A stretch of 64,000 nucleotides of DNA from Curtobacterium herbarum. GTDB lineage: Bacteria > Actinomycetota > Actinomycetes > Actinomycetales > Microbacteriaceae. The translations under genes were made by a program, and so were the position numbers. Positions 8,275 through 16,965 of this stretch are shown in pieces (position 1 is the first letter of the stretch; the number at the start of each line of letters is the position of its first letter). The stretch covers positions 1,054,001-1,118,000 of the forward strand of contig NZ_JAFBBT010000001.1 in the NCBI RefSeq assembly GCF_016907335.1, read 5' to 3'. A model generated the notes under the pieces. It was not told the DNA's origin. It was given only the letters and a program-made list of their open reading frames with translations, and made no database searches.

Positions 8275-9620
8275 GCGCGCCGCATCTCGGCGTAGGCGTC
8301 GAGTGCACGTTGCCGGGTGGCCTTGAGGTCGACCATCGGTTCCGCACGCTCCTCGTCGGCGGGCACCCAGCGGCGGACGTACTCCCGGTGCGGGTCGAAC
8401 CGCTCGAGCTGCCGGTCCGGGTTGAACACGCGGAAGTACGGCGCCGCGTCGAAGCCCGAGCCCGCGACCCACTGCCAGTTCGCCGCGTTGTTGGCCGCGT
8501 CGGCATCGACCAGGGTGTCCCAGAACCACTGCTCGCCGATGCGCCAGTCCACGAGCATGTTCTTCACCAGGAAGCTCGCCGTGGCCAGACGGACCCGGTT
8601 GTGCATGGCGCCGGTGTGCCAGAGCTCCCGCATGCCGGCATCGACCAGGTCGAAGCCGGTCGTGCCGTGCCGCCAGCGGTCGAGCTCCGACTCGTCGGCG
8701 TCGCGCCAGGGGAACGCGTCGAACTCGCGCCGGACGTTGGTCCGCGCGATGTCGTCGCAGTGGAAGTACTCGTTCCAGTTGAACTCCCGCCAGGCGAGTT
8801 GCCGGAGGAACGCCGGGGCAGCGCGGCGCTGGTCCGGCTCGAGCGTCTCGTGCATCCGGTGCCAGACCTGGTACGGGCTGATCTCGCCCCAGCGCAGGTG
8901 CGGGGACAGGCTGCTCGTCGCGGCCTGGGCCGGTTCGTCACGCTGCTCGTAGTCGGCGAGGGCTTCGTCGACGAATCGCTCGAGGCGGTCCGACGCGCCG
9001 TGCTCGCCGGGCGTCCAGGCGTAGCGCATGCCGCCCGCCCAGTCCGGTGTCGTCGGCAGCAGGCCCCAGTCGTCGAGCGTGTCCGAGTGCACGTCCGGCG
9101 GTGCCGCGATGGTGTCCGGCTCGGGCCAGGGGTGCCGGGGTTCGGGCATCGCCTGCGCCGCACGCCAGAACGGGGTGAAGACCTTGAACGGCTCGCCCTT
9201 GCCGCTGAGGACCGTCCACGGTTCCCAGAGCAGGTTCGCCGCCGCGCTGTGGGCCTCGACACCGCTCGCGATGAGGCCGGCCTTGATACCCGTGTCGAGC
9301 TCACGCTCCACCAGGCCGTACCGCCGGTTCCAGAACACGGCGTCGGCGCCGGACTCCTGCACGAGGGCGGGGACGACCTCGGCCGCCGGACCCCGTCGCA
9401 GGACCAGTCGCGAGCCGTACTCGCGGAGGTCCGCGTCGAGCGCGCTCAGGGACTGGTGCAGCCACCAGCGTGCGGCCGCGCCGAACGGGCGGATGCCGTC
9501 GCTCTGCTCGTCGAGGACGTACACGATCGTGACCGGGCCGTCGCGGTCGGTGGCGGAGCGGAGTGCCGGGTTGTCGGCGATGCGCAGGTCGTCCCGCAGC
9601 CAGACGAGGGAGCCGCTCAT
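8271..9620 (-). CDS. phr: Deoxyribodipyrimidine photolyase / cryptochrome
   Basis: 449 residues. The N-terminal alpha/beta domain begins LVWLRDDLRIADNPAL, where the antenna cofactor sits. The C-terminal FAD-binding domain has WREFNWNEY, MHNRVRLATASFLVKN and the NNAANWQWVAGSG signature. It repairs cyclobutane pyrimidine dimers using blue light. The ATG at 9620 overlaps the MarR stop (ATGA) and its own stop overlaps the next start (ATGA), so all three genes are translationally linked. Class I bacterial photolyase is most likely. Confidence 0.95.
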   Translation of the reverse strand: MSGSLVWLRDDLRIADNPALRSATDRDGPVTIVYVLDEQSDGIRPFGAAARWWLHQSLSALDADLREYGSRLVLRRGPAAEVVPALVQESGADAVFWNRRYGLVERELDTGIKAGLIASGVEAHSAAANLLWEPWTVLSGKGEPFKVFTPFWRAAQAMPEPRHPWPEPDTIAAPPDVHSDTLDDWGLLPTTPDWAGGMRYAWTPGEHGASDRLERFVDEALADYEQRDEPAQAATSSLSPHLRWGEISPYQVWHRMHETLEPDQRRAAPAFLRQLAWREFNWNEYFHCDDIARTNVRREFDAFPWRDADESELDRWRHGTTGFDLVDAGMRELWHTGAMHNRVRLATASFLVKNMLVDWRIGEQWFWDTLVDADAANNAANWQWVAGSGFDAAPYFRVFNPDRQLERFDPHREYVRRWVPADEERAEPMVDLKATRQRALDAYAEMRRA

Positions 9621-10105
9621 GCCGGGGCCCCGACGGACCGACGGGTCGGGGTGGTCGCCGCAGCGCCGACCCGCAGCTTCGTGCACAGCTCGGTGAGCGT
9701 CCGGAGTTCGGCGTCGTCGAGCCCGGCGCCGACCTGGGCCGCGATGGTGGAGGCGTGCTGCACCGCGACCGTGCGGTACACGTCGAAGCCGTGCGGGGTG
9801 AGGGCGACGATGACCCCGCGGGCGTCCGTCGGGTCGGGCTGCTTCTCGACGATGCCCTTGGCGGCGAGCCGGTCCACCAGTCGGCTGACACTCGGCTGGG
9901 TGAGCAGCAGGTGACCGGTCAGATCACGCATGCGGCAGCGACGGCCGGGCTGCGTCGACAGGTTGAAGCACACGTCGTACTCGTTGAACGAGATCTCGGC
10001 GGACGGGAACTCGGTGTTGAGGTTCCGCATCACGGTGACCTGGGCGCGGAACAGCGACTCCCATGCCGCGACCGCGGTGGCCTTCTCCGTGCGGTGATCG
10101 CTCAC
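9617..10105 (-). CDS. MarR-family transcriptional regulator
   Basis: 162 residues from a GTG at 10105 with a strong GGAGGG 10 nt upstream; the frame stays open further upstream but without support. The winged helix reads MRDLTGHLLLTQPSVSRLVD, followed by the wing KQPDPTDARGVIVALT. MarR proteins sense phenolics, oxidants or light-linked stress and often repress their own operon. This one is first in a transcript with photolyase and the hydrolase. An inverted repeat sits between its -10 box and start. Confidence 0.88.
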   Translation of the reverse strand: MSDHRTEKATAVAAWESLFRAQVTVMRNLNTEFPSAEISFNEYDVCFNLSTQPGRRCRMRDLTGHLLLTQPSVSRLVDRLAAKGIVEKQPDPTDARGVIVALTPHGFDVYRTVAVQHASTIAAQVGAGLDDAELRTLTELCTKLRVGAAATTPTRRSVGAPA

Positions 10106-10122
10106 GGGTGTTTCCCTCCGTC

Positions 10123-10140
10123 TGGTGGACCACCACCCTA
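10123..10140 (-). promoter_or_regulatory. MarR operon promoter -10 and operator
   Basis: Perfect inverted repeat TGGTGG-A-CCACCA (10123-10135) touches a minus-strand -10 TAGGGT (10135-10140), just upstream of the ribosome site. The position fits autorepression. Confidence 0.55.
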
Positions 10141-10162
10141 CCGACGGGGTCGGACACAGAAT

Positions 10163-10196
10163 GCGGGCCGGCCGTCCTGGTGGACGACCGGCCCGC
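10163..10196 (-). terminator. Terminator hairpin after the winged-helix regulator gene
   Basis: GCGGGCCGG / CCGGCCCGC arms with an inner GTCC/GGAC pairing. It separates the winged-helix gene from the downstream marR gene on the minus strand. Confidence 0.65.
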
Positions 10197-10352
10197 TCCC
10201 TTGCACCAAGAGATTCCTGCAATCACATTCCACAGCCGGTGCCACAGCAAACACCGTCTGCACGACCGACTGTATAACGGTGCGGTAACGCCGGGGAAGG
10301 GCGCCTCGCCGTCGAATCCTGCGAGTTGTCCGATCGGCGCACGAGAGCAGTT

Positions 10353-11150
10353 TCAGAAGAGGTCGGGCGAGGGGGTGGAGGCGTAGCGGACCGAGACGTC
10401 GGCGTGCCGGTCGAACCGGTAGCCCACACCGCGGACGGTCCGGACGATCTCCTCGAACGCGCCGAGCTTCGACCGGAGGCGTCGCACGTGCACGTCGATG
10501 GTGCGCTCGTTCGGGGTCTCGTCCTCACCGTCGGACCACAGGCCCTCGATGATCGCCGACCGGTCGACCGTGCGGCCCTCGCGGAGGACCAGGAACTGCA
10601 GGAGCTCGAACTCCTTGAAGGTCAGCGGGGCCGCTTCGCCGTCCAGCACGACGCGCTTCCGGGAGATGTCGATGACGACCCCGGTCTCCTCCGGCTCGGG
10701 CTTCTCGGTCTGCTTGCGTGCCGCGACCGCCGAACGGTCCTGCAGGGCCAGGCGCACCACGTCGACGTCACGCCCGCCGGACCCCTCGGCCGCGACGGCG
10801 ACGGCCGCGTAGGTCTCGGCGCCGGGCACGAGCTGGGTGGTCAGGGCCTTCAGCTGCTCGACGACGGCGGCCAGCGTCGTGCCGGCGGCGGCCGCGGTGG
10901 CCTCGTCGAGGCCGACGTACAGGGCGAACCCACGGGCCTCCGTGCCCTCCGGCAGGGCGCGGTTGCGGGGCGGGGCGACGGCCGGGCTGGTCGGCACGGC
11001 GGAGCGGTCGGCGACCGGGCGGGCGGGCTGCGCCGGCAGGACGGCGGGGCGGCGTCCGCGGATCGGGGTCACGCTGCCGAGGTCGGTGGCGGCCGGCGCG
11101 GCGGTGCGGAGCGTCGTGGTGGTGCGGGGCTGGGCGATGGTGAGCGACAT
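10353..11150 (-). CDS. Winged-helix DNA-binding protein, OmpR/PhoB type
   Basis: 265 residues from ATG 11150 (GGAG upstream). Residues 1-70 are Pro/Ala/Arg-rich and probably disordered. Residues 75-150 form an unrecognised domain. The C-terminal 95 residues are an OmpR-type winged helix: LTFKEFELLQFLVLREGRTV, then ERTIDVHVRRLRSKLG and VRTVRGVGYRF. There is no phospho-acceptor receiver domain, so it resembles GlnR-like orphan regulators rather than a normal response regulator. The target is unknown. A putative leaderless leader peptide with its own strong promoter lies upstream. Confidence 0.85.
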   Translation of the reverse strand: MSLTIAQPRTTTTLRTAAPAATDLGSVTPIRGRRPAVLPAQPARPVADRSAVPTSPAVAPPRNRALPEGTEARGFALYVGLDEATAAAAGTTLAAVVEQLKALTTQLVPGAETYAAVAVAAEGSGGRDVDVVRLALQDRSAVAARKQTEKPEPEETGVVIDISRKRVVLDGEAAPLTFKEFELLQFLVLREGRTVDRSAIIEGLWSDGEDETPNERTIDVHVRRLRSKLGAFEEIVRTVRGVGYRFDRHADVSVRYASTPSPDLF

Positions 11151-11436
11151 GGTGCGGTCTCCGGGTGGTGCAGGGGCCGTGCAGTGCGGTGGTGCAGCGG
11201 CCGGTGTCGAATGCGTCGGCCCGGATCGGCGGTGGTGTCGGTGACCGTCCACGCAGCAGTGGCTGCGGCGGCGGTCGCCGGGTGGCCCTGCGGTCCGCGG
11301 GGGACCGGGGCTGATCCGGGGGAGCGGGGTCCGACCTCGTGACGGTGGTGCGCGTCGTCGACGGGGTCGTCACCGAGGGATCACACGCGCGCGACGGGGG
11401 TGGTGTCGCGGGGGATCCGGCTGGAACGGGTACCGA

Positions 11437-11538
11437 TCAGGCACACATTCGACAACGCATGACCGCCGTGGTCGGCATCATCGTGCCGACGGTCCCCGAG
11501 GCCTCGTGGAGGGCGCGAGTGGACACGGTTGCAGTCAT
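11437..11538 (-). CDS. Putative leaderless leader peptide ending in a Cys-x-x-Cys stretch
   Basis: A 33-codon ORF whose ATG lies exactly 6 nt after a GATACT -10 box, so transcription should start at or next to the A of the ATG. The peptide begins MTATVSTRAL and ends MRCRMCA. Cys-containing leaderless short ORFs are known in actinobacteria as cysteine-responsive attenuators; that this is one is inference. About 286 nt separate its stop from the winged-helix gene start, enough for regulatory folding. No other gene is visible between 11151 and 11436. Confidence 0.5.
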   Translation of the reverse strand: MTATVSTRALHEASGTVGTMMPTTAVMRCRMCA

Positions 11539-11544
11539 GGAAGG

Positions 11545-11574
11545 AGTATCCGCGGTATACCAACGCCGTGTCAA
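11545..11574 (-). promoter_or_regulatory. Strong minus-strand promoter (TTGACA-N18-GATACT)
   Basis: Perfect -35 TTGACA (plus 11569-11574) and -10 GATACT (plus 11545-11550) with an 18-nt spacer. It drives the leader peptide and presumably the winged-helix gene. Confidence 0.75.
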
Positions 11575-11618
11575 CCGTCCGCACGGACGGTCGACGGATG
11601 CGGACAGTGCCGGACGAC

Positions 11619-11661
11619 GGACGGGAGGCTCCCCACCGGTCCGGTGGGCAGCCTCCCGTCC
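11619..11661 (-). terminator. Terminator hairpin after upp
   Basis: GGACGGGAGGC / GCCTCCCGTCC arms plus an inner CCCACCGG / CCGGTGGG stem. Member of the GACGGGAGGC hairpin family; CGTGGTGCGG follows at 11666-11675. Confidence 0.75.
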
Positions 11662-11678
11662 GGGGCGTGGTGCGGTGG

Positions 11679-12314
11679 CTACTCGGCCAGGCCGTAGAGC
11701 CGGTCGCCGGCGTCGCCGAGACCCGGCACGATGTAGCCGTTCTCGTCGAGGCGCTCGTCGAGCGCACCCAGGACGATGGTCACGTCACGGTCGCCGACGG
11801 CCGCCTCGAGCGCGGCGAGGCCCTCGGGAGCACCGAGGATGCAGACGCAGGTGACGTCGACGGCGCCCCGGGCGAAGAGGAAGTCGATGGCCGCGGCGAG
11901 CGTGCCACCGGTCGCGAGCATCGGGTCGAGCACGAAGCACTGTCGGTTCGACAGGTCGTCCGGCAGCCGCTCGGCGTAGGTCTGCGGCTCGAACGTGACC
12001 TCGTTGCGGGCCATGCCGAGGAACCCGACCTCGGCCGTCGGGACCAGCTTGACCATGCCCTCGAGCATGCCGAGGCCGGCACGGAGGATCGGCACGACCA
12101 GCGGGCGGGGCTTCGCGATCGCGACGCCCATCGTCTGCGCGACCGGGGTGGTGATCGGCGTGGCCGTCACCCGGACGTTGCGCGTGGCCTCGTACGCCAG
12201 GAGCGTGACGAGCTCCTCCGTCAGGGCACGGAACGTGGGGGAGGGAGTGGTCCGGTCGCGGAGCACCGAGAGCTTGTGGGTGATGAGCGGGTGGTCGGCG
12301 ACGTGGACTCGCAT
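11679..12314 (-). CDS. upp: Uracil phosphoribosyltransferase
   Basis: 211 residues, full length. It makes UMP from uracil and PRPP (pyrimidine salvage). The PRPP-binding loop is [16 protein letters not shown]; the uracil-binding end is [15 protein letters not shown]. The ATG at 12314 follows a minus-strand TACGCT by 7 nt, a leaderless-type start. It is divergent from tadA with only 66 nt between starts. Confidence 0.97.
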   Translation of the reverse strand: MRVHVADHPLITHKLSVLRDRTTPSPTFRALTEELVTLLAYEATRNVRVTATPITTPVAQTMGVAIAKPRPLVVPILRAGLGMLEGMVKLVPTAEVGFLGMARNEVTFEPQTYAERLPDDLSNRQCFVLDPMLATGGTLAAAIDFLFARGAVDVTCVCILGAPEGLAALEAAVGDRDVTIVLGALDERLDENGYIVPGLGDAGDRLYGLAE

Positions 12315-12380
12315 AGGGTCGAGCGTACCGTGCCGCACCCCTCCCGTCGGTCGCGGTCCCACCGGACGATCGGAGCACCC

Positions 12381-12848
12381 GTGGACCACCCGGCGCACCG
12401 CCCCTTCGTCCCCGCGATGGAACGCGCCCTGGCCGAGGCCCGCGCGTGTCTCGCCACCGGCGACGTCCCGGTCGGGGCCGTGGTCCTCGACGCCTCCGGT
12501 GCGGTGGTTGCGGTCGGACGGAACGAACGCCAGGCCCGCCAGGACCCGACCGCGCACGCCGAGGTCCTCGCGCTCCGCGCCGCCGCGGCCGTCACCGGGG
12601 ACTGGCACCTGGCCGAGCACACCCTGGTCGTCACGCTCGAGCCGTGCCCGATGTGTGCCGGCGCAGCCCTGGCGGCACGCGTCCCGCGGATCGTGTTCGG
12701 TGCCTGGGACCCGAAGGCCGGGGCGAGCGGCAGCGTCTACGACATCGCGCGGGACCGCCGGCTGCCGCACCGGGCCGAGGTGGTCGCCGGCGTGCTCGAG
12801 GACGACTGCGCGGCCGTCCTCGACACGTTCTTCGCCGAGCGGCGCTGA
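12381..12848 (+). CDS. tadA: tRNA(adenine34) deaminase / nucleoside deaminase
   Basis: 155 residues from GTG 12381, which has GGAG 5 nt upstream; an in-frame ATG at 12417 is the alternative. Zinc deaminase motifs: AHAEV (His ligand and catalytic Glu) and PCPMCAGA (two Cys ligands). It converts A34 to inosine in tRNA-Arg(ACG). The length and EPCPMCAGA form fit TadA rather than cytidine or guanine deaminases. Confidence 0.9.
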   Translation: MDHPAHRPFVPAMERALAEARACLATGDVPVGAVVLDASGAVVAVGRNERQARQDPTAHAEVLALRAAAAVTGDWHLAEHTLVVTLEPCPMCAGAALAARVPRIVFGAWDPKAGASGSVYDIARDRRLPHRAEVVAGVLEDDCAAVLDTFFAERR

Positions 12849-12875
12849 CCCCAGAGCGAGCCCGAGGCGTCTCCC

Positions 12876-13832
12876 TCAGTCGGCGGCGCGCAGGACGATC
12901 GCCTCGGTCGTCGGCTGCGGGCCGTCGTGGCGGACGTCGGGCTCGATGTAGATGACCCGGGCGATCGGGACGGCCGTGCGGATCCGCTGCTCGACGGTGT
13001 CGATGCCGGCGGCCACGTCACCGAGTCGCCGGTCGCCGTCGACGGCGACCTTCACGCCGACCATCAGTTCGTCGGGCCCGAGGTAGAGGGTCTTGAGGTG
13101 GATGATCGAGTCGACCTCGGGGCCGTCGAGCACGGCCTGCTTGATCCGTTCGACGTCGCCGGAGCCCGCGCCCTCGCCGACGAGCAGGCTCTTCGTCTCG
13201 ACACCGAGCACGAGCGCCACGGCGATGAGCAGCACCGCGATGAGCACCGTGCCGATCGCGTCGAACACCCCGTTGCCGGTGATCGCGGTCAGGCCGACGC
13301 CGAACAGCGCGAACACCAGGCCGATCAGGGCCGCGGTGTCCTCGAGCATCACGACGGGCAGCTCCGGGGCCTTGGCGCGACGGACGAACTGGATCCAGGA
13401 CTGCCCGCCCTTCTGCGGAGCGGCCTCCTTGAGGGCGGTGCGGAGCGAGAACCCCTCGAGCCCGATCGCGATGACGAGCACCACCACCGGCAGCCACCAG
13501 TTGTCGAGCGGGTGCGGGTGGCTGAACTTCTCGATGCCCTCGTAGAGCGAGAACACGCCGCCGACCGAGAACAGCACGATCGAGACCACGAAGGCGGACA
13601 CGTAGCGCTCGCGGCCGTGGCCGAACGGGTGCTCCTCGTCCGCGGCCTTCTTCGCCTTCCGGCCACCGAGCAGCAGGAGCAGCTGGTTCGCGGAGTCCGC
13701 CAGGGAGTGCACCCCTTCGGCGAGCATCGACGCGGATCCGCTGATCGCCGCCGCGATGAACTTCACGACCGCGATCCCGATGTTCGCACCGAGTGCGGCG
13801 AAGATCGCCTTCGTCCCTCCGGAAGCGCTCAT
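12876..13832 (-). CDS. Cation diffusion facilitator transporter
   Basis: 318 residues, about six membrane helices then a cytoplasmic domain. The helix 2 metal site is HSLAD; the helix 5 region reads VMLEDTAALIG, where Glu-Asp replaces the usual His-x-x-x-Asp. This is the pattern of the branch that includes eukaryotic ZnT9. A His-rich loop (EEHPFGHGRERY) follows helix 2. These proteins export divalent cations (Zn, Fe, Mn) by proton antiport; the metal is not certain. It is convergent with tadA. Confidence 0.88.
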   Translation of the reverse strand: MSASGGTKAIFAALGANIGIAVVKFIAAAISGSASMLAEGVHSLADSANQLLLLLGGRKAKKAADEEHPFGHGRERYVSAFVVSIVLFSVGGVFSLYEGIEKFSHPHPLDNWWLPVVVLVIAIGLEGFSLRTALKEAAPQKGGQSWIQFVRRAKAPELPVVMLEDTAALIGLVFALFGVGLTAITGNGVFDAIGTVLIAVLLIAVALVLGVETKSLLVGEGAGSGDVERIKQAVLDGPEVDSIIHLKTLYLGPDELMVGVKVAVDGDRRLGDVAAGIDTVEQRIRTAVPIARVIYIEPDVRHDGPQPTTEAIVLRAAD

Positions 13833-13907
13833 GTGGCTGTCCGACCCCTTCTCTCACCCGACCTGGACCACGATCCTAGGCGGCCGGTCGTCGCTAGGTT
13901 GGAGGCC

Positions 13908-14738
13908 ATGACCTTCGAACTGCCCCGCGTCGCCATGCTCGGCGTCGGTTCCATGTCCGGCGCGGTCCTGCAGGGCCTCCTGGCGTCCGGCGTGGCGCCC
14001 GACACGGTCGTCGTGACCACCCGCTCCGAGTCCTCGGCGGCGGCACACCGTGCCACCGGGCTCCACGCCACCGCGACCGAGACCGACGCGGACGCCAACC
14101 GGGCGGCCGTCCGGGGCGCCGGACTCGTCGTCCTCGGGGTGAAGCCGTTCGGCATCGTCGACCTGCTCGACGAGGTCGCCGAGGACCTGGCGCCGGACAC
14201 GGTCGTCGTCAGCGTCGCCGTCGGGGTGACGACGGAGACGATGCAGGCGCACGTGCCCGCGGGGGTCCGTGTGGTCCGGGCGCTGCCGAACACCCCGATC
14301 GGGGTCGGCCTCGGGGTCACCGGAATCAGCGCCGGGGCATCGGCGGACGCTGACGCCACCGCGCTGGCGTCGCAGGTGTTCGCCGTCTCGGGCGAGGTCA
14401 TCGAGGTGCCGGAGTCCCAGCTCGACGCCCTGTCCGCGGTGTCCGGCTCCGGCCCCGCGTACGTCTTCCTGCTCGTCGAACAGTGGCAGCAGGCCGCCGA
14501 GGCGCTCGGGTTCACGCACGAGCAGGCGCGGACCATGGTGCAGGGCACCGTCCGGGGCGCGGTCGAACTCCTGGCCCGGTCCGGCAGCGAGCCGGCGGAC
14601 CTCCGACGCGCCGTGACGAGCCCGAAGGGGACCACCGAGCGCGCGGTCGCCGTGCTGCAGGACGCCGACCTGGCGGAGACGCTCGAGCGGGCAGCGCGGG
14701 CCGCCATCGCCCGGGCCGAGGAGCTGTCCCGGCTCTGA
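13908..14738 (+). CDS. proC: Pyrroline-5-carboxylate reductase
   Basis: 276 residues. It reduces pyrroline-5-carboxylate to proline with NAD(P)H. The Rossmann start is VAMLGVGSMSGAVL; the signature region is ALPNTPIGVGLGVTGI and LSAVSGSGPAYVFL, ending with VTSPKGTT. The ATG lies 7 nt after TAGGTT (13895-13900), a leaderless-type start; the apparent GGAGG is only 2 nt from the ATG and too close to act. Confidence 0.96.
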   Translation: MTFELPRVAMLGVGSMSGAVLQGLLASGVAPDTVVVTTRSESSAAAHRATGLHATATETDADANRAAVRGAGLVVLGVKPFGIVDLLDEVAEDLAPDTVVVSVAVGVTTETMQAHVPAGVRVVRALPNTPIGVGLGVTGISAGASADADATALASQVFAVSGEVIEVPESQLDALSAVSGSGPAYVFLLVEQWQQAAEALGFTHEQARTMVQGTVRGAVELLARSGSEPADLRRAVTSPKGTTERAVAVLQDADLAETLERAARAAIARAEELSRL

Positions 14739-14768
14739 GCGGGCGGGCCCGCGAACCGGCAACCGGAT

Positions 14769-15464
14769 CTACTCGAGTGCGGCGAAGCGTTCGAGGTCGG
14801 TCTCGGTGCCGGACACGATGATGACGTCGTCCTCGCCGATCACACTGTCCGGGGTCGCCGGCACGAACGCCTGCCCGGGTGGCTTGATGCCGAGCACCGT
14901 CAGGCCGAAGCGCGTGCGGATCACCGTCGTCGCCAGGTCCCGGCCGCGGACGGCCCGCGGCGGGAACATCTTGACCACGGCGAAGTCGTCGTCGAACTCG
15001 ATGAAGTCGAGCATCCGGCCGGACACCAGGTGTGCTGTCCGTTCGCCGGCCTCGCGCTCCGGGTAGACCACGTGGTTCGCGCCGATGCGGCTGAGGATCG
15101 TGCCGTGCGAGCGGCTGATCGCCTTCGCCCAGATCTGCGGCACGCCGAGGTCGACGAGGTTCGCGGTGATCAGGACGCTCGACTCGAGGTCGGAGCCGGT
15201 GCCCACGACGGCGATCGCGAAGTCCTGCGCGCCGATCTGCCGGAGCGCGTCCATGTCGGTCGCGTCGGCCTGCACCGCGTGCGTGACCCGGTCCGACCAC
15301 TTCTGCACCAGCGCGGCGTCGGTGTCGACCACCAGGACGTCGCGGCCCTGACGTTCGAGCTGCCCGGCGGTGGCGGCACCGAAGCGGCCGAGTCCGATGA
15401 CCAGCACCGGGGCGTCGTGGCTGACGGGGCCCTGCTGGTGGTGCGTGCGGTTTCGGTCAGCCAA
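14769..15464 (-). CDS. trkA: TrkA-family potassium uptake regulatory subunit
   Basis: 231 residues. An RCK_N (Rossmann) domain begins VLVIGLGRFGAATAGQL; an RCK_C domain ends VIIVSGTETDLERF. It gates the TrkH/KtrB pore in response to nucleotides. The start is TTG 15464, preceded by AGGAGAGG, and overlaps the trkH stop by 8 nt; no ATG or GTG fits. It is co-transcribed after trkH. Confidence 0.92.
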   Translation of the reverse strand: MADRNRTHHQQGPVSHDAPVLVIGLGRFGAATAGQLERQGRDVLVVDTDAALVQKWSDRVTHAVQADATDMDALRQIGAQDFAIAVVGTGSDLESSVLITANLVDLGVPQIWAKAISRSHGTILSRIGANHVVYPEREAGERTAHLVSGRMLDFIEFDDDFAVVKMFPPRAVRGRDLATTVIRTRFGLTVLGIKPPGQAFVPATPDSVIGEDDVIIVSGTETDLERFAALE

Positions 15465-16893
15465 CGATCGGCCTCTCCTCGGGACGGCGGAACAGCTGCC
15501 GGCTCTGACTGGCTGCGAGCGCGGCGGCGATGGTCACTGTACCGACCCGGCCGAGGAACATCGTGGCGGCGAGCACGTACTTGCCGGAGTCCGGCAGGGC
15601 CGACGAGACGCCGGACGACAGCCCGCACGTGGCGAACGCCGAGATCACCTCGAACAGGACGCGGTCGAGCGGCTCGTGCGTGATCTGCAGCAGCACGACG
15701 GTGGCGATCGCGACGATGGTGGCACCCCACAGCACGATCGCCACGGCGACGCGGAGGACGTCACTGGGGATCCGCCGGCCGAACGCCTCCATGCTCTGCC
15801 GGCCACGGGCCTCCGCGACGGCCGCCAGGAACAGCACGGCGAGCGTGGTGACCTTGATGCCGCCGGCGGTGGAGGCGGAGCCGCCACCGATGAACATGAG
15901 CATGTCGGTGACCAGCAGGCTCGACCCGTGCAGCTCGTCGAAGTCCACGAGCGAGAACCCACCGGACCGCGTCATCGTCGACAGGAAGAGCGCCTGGAAG
16001 GCAGTCCGGCCGGCGCCCTCCCGCCCGAACGTGGCGGGGTTCGACGCCTCGAGCGCGATGTAGGTCACCGCACCGCCGAGCAGCAGGACGCCGCTCGTCA
16101 CCAGCGTGAGCTTGACGTGGATCGGCCACCGCCTGGGGGAGCGCAGCTGCTTCGTCAGGGTGCGGATCACCGGGAACCCGATCGACCCGGCGACGACCCC
16201 GACCATGAGCAGGCTGAGGAACCAGTAGTCGTGCGCGAACGGGTCGAGTCCCTCGGCGTTCGGCGCGAACCCGGTGTTCGTGAACGCCATCGCCGCGTAG
16301 TAGAACGAGTCACCCACCGCGGACCAGAACGGGATCCCCGTCACCAGGACGCTCGGCAGCAGCAGCAGGCCCAGGACGATCTCGATCGACAGGGTGCTCA
16401 CCGCGACGGTGAGGAGCAGCGTGCCGACGTCACCGAGTCGGACGGCCTGCCCTTCCGGCACGGCACCGTGGTGGGTGCGGAGCGGGTTCGAGTCACCCGC
16501 GGCCATGAGCTTCGCGCGGAGTCCGAGTCGGCGCGTCACCACCAGGCCGAGGATCGACGCGAAGGTCAGCACCCCGAGCGCGCCGATCTGCGTGCCGATG
16601 ACGACGAGGACCTTGCCGAACACCGACCAGTGCGTCGCCATGTCGACCGTCGCGAGCCCGGTGACGCACACCACGCTCGCCGCCGTGAACAGGGCGTCCG
16701 AGAAGTGCGTCGTGGTGCCGTCCGCGGCGGCCATCGGCGTCATGAACAGCCCCGTGAACAGGAAGATCAGGACGACGAAGACCAGGATCGCCAGGCGGGA
16801 GGGCGAGGACCGGAGCGCCGTGCTGATGCGGCCGGGGTGTCGCCGGGCCGACGCGGTACCCGGGGCGGGAACCGGCTCGGTGCGGTCGAGCAT
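15457..16893 (-). CDS. trkH: TrkH/KtrB-type potassium transporter pore
   Basis: 478 residues with four repeats of membrane-pore-membrane. Selectivity loops contain the conserved Gly: SVVCVTGLATVD, AMAFTNTGFAPN, TMTRSGGFSLVD and SAFATCGLSSGV. It forms a K+ channel-like transporter with the RCK protein encoded just downstream. The ATG at 16893 has GGAGG 6 nt upstream. Na+/K+ symport as in Ktr is possible; the window gives no proof. Confidence 0.94.
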   Translation of the reverse strand: MLDRTEPVPAPGTASARRHPGRISTALRSSPSRLAILVFVVLIFLFTGLFMTPMAAADGTTTHFSDALFTAASVVCVTGLATVDMATHWSVFGKVLVVIGTQIGALGVLTFASILGLVVTRRLGLRAKLMAAGDSNPLRTHHGAVPEGQAVRLGDVGTLLLTVAVSTLSIEIVLGLLLLPSVLVTGIPFWSAVGDSFYYAAMAFTNTGFAPNAEGLDPFAHDYWFLSLLMVGVVAGSIGFPVIRTLTKQLRSPRRWPIHVKLTLVTSGVLLLGGAVTYIALEASNPATFGREGAGRTAFQALFLSTMTRSGGFSLVDFDELHGSSLLVTDMLMFIGGGSASTAGGIKVTTLAVLFLAAVAEARGRQSMEAFGRRIPSDVLRVAVAIVLWGATIVAIATVVLLQITHEPLDRVLFEVISAFATCGLSSGVSSALPDSGKYVLAATMFLGRVGTVTIAAALAASQSRQLFRRPEERPIVG

Positions 16894-16965
16894 CGTATGC
16901 CTCCGGGGACATGGGCGGGACGGTTCGTCATGGTACATCCGCACCGCGCCGGTTAGCCTCTCCCC

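Noticed and set aside
11529..12380. Upstream plus-strand extension of tadA
   Set aside because: It is antisense to upp and has the composition of a shadow frame; the deaminase starts at 12381.
12927..14738. Single 603-residue ORF covering proC
   Set aside because: The first 327 codons are antisense to the CDF transporter gene; only the part from 13908 matches ProC.
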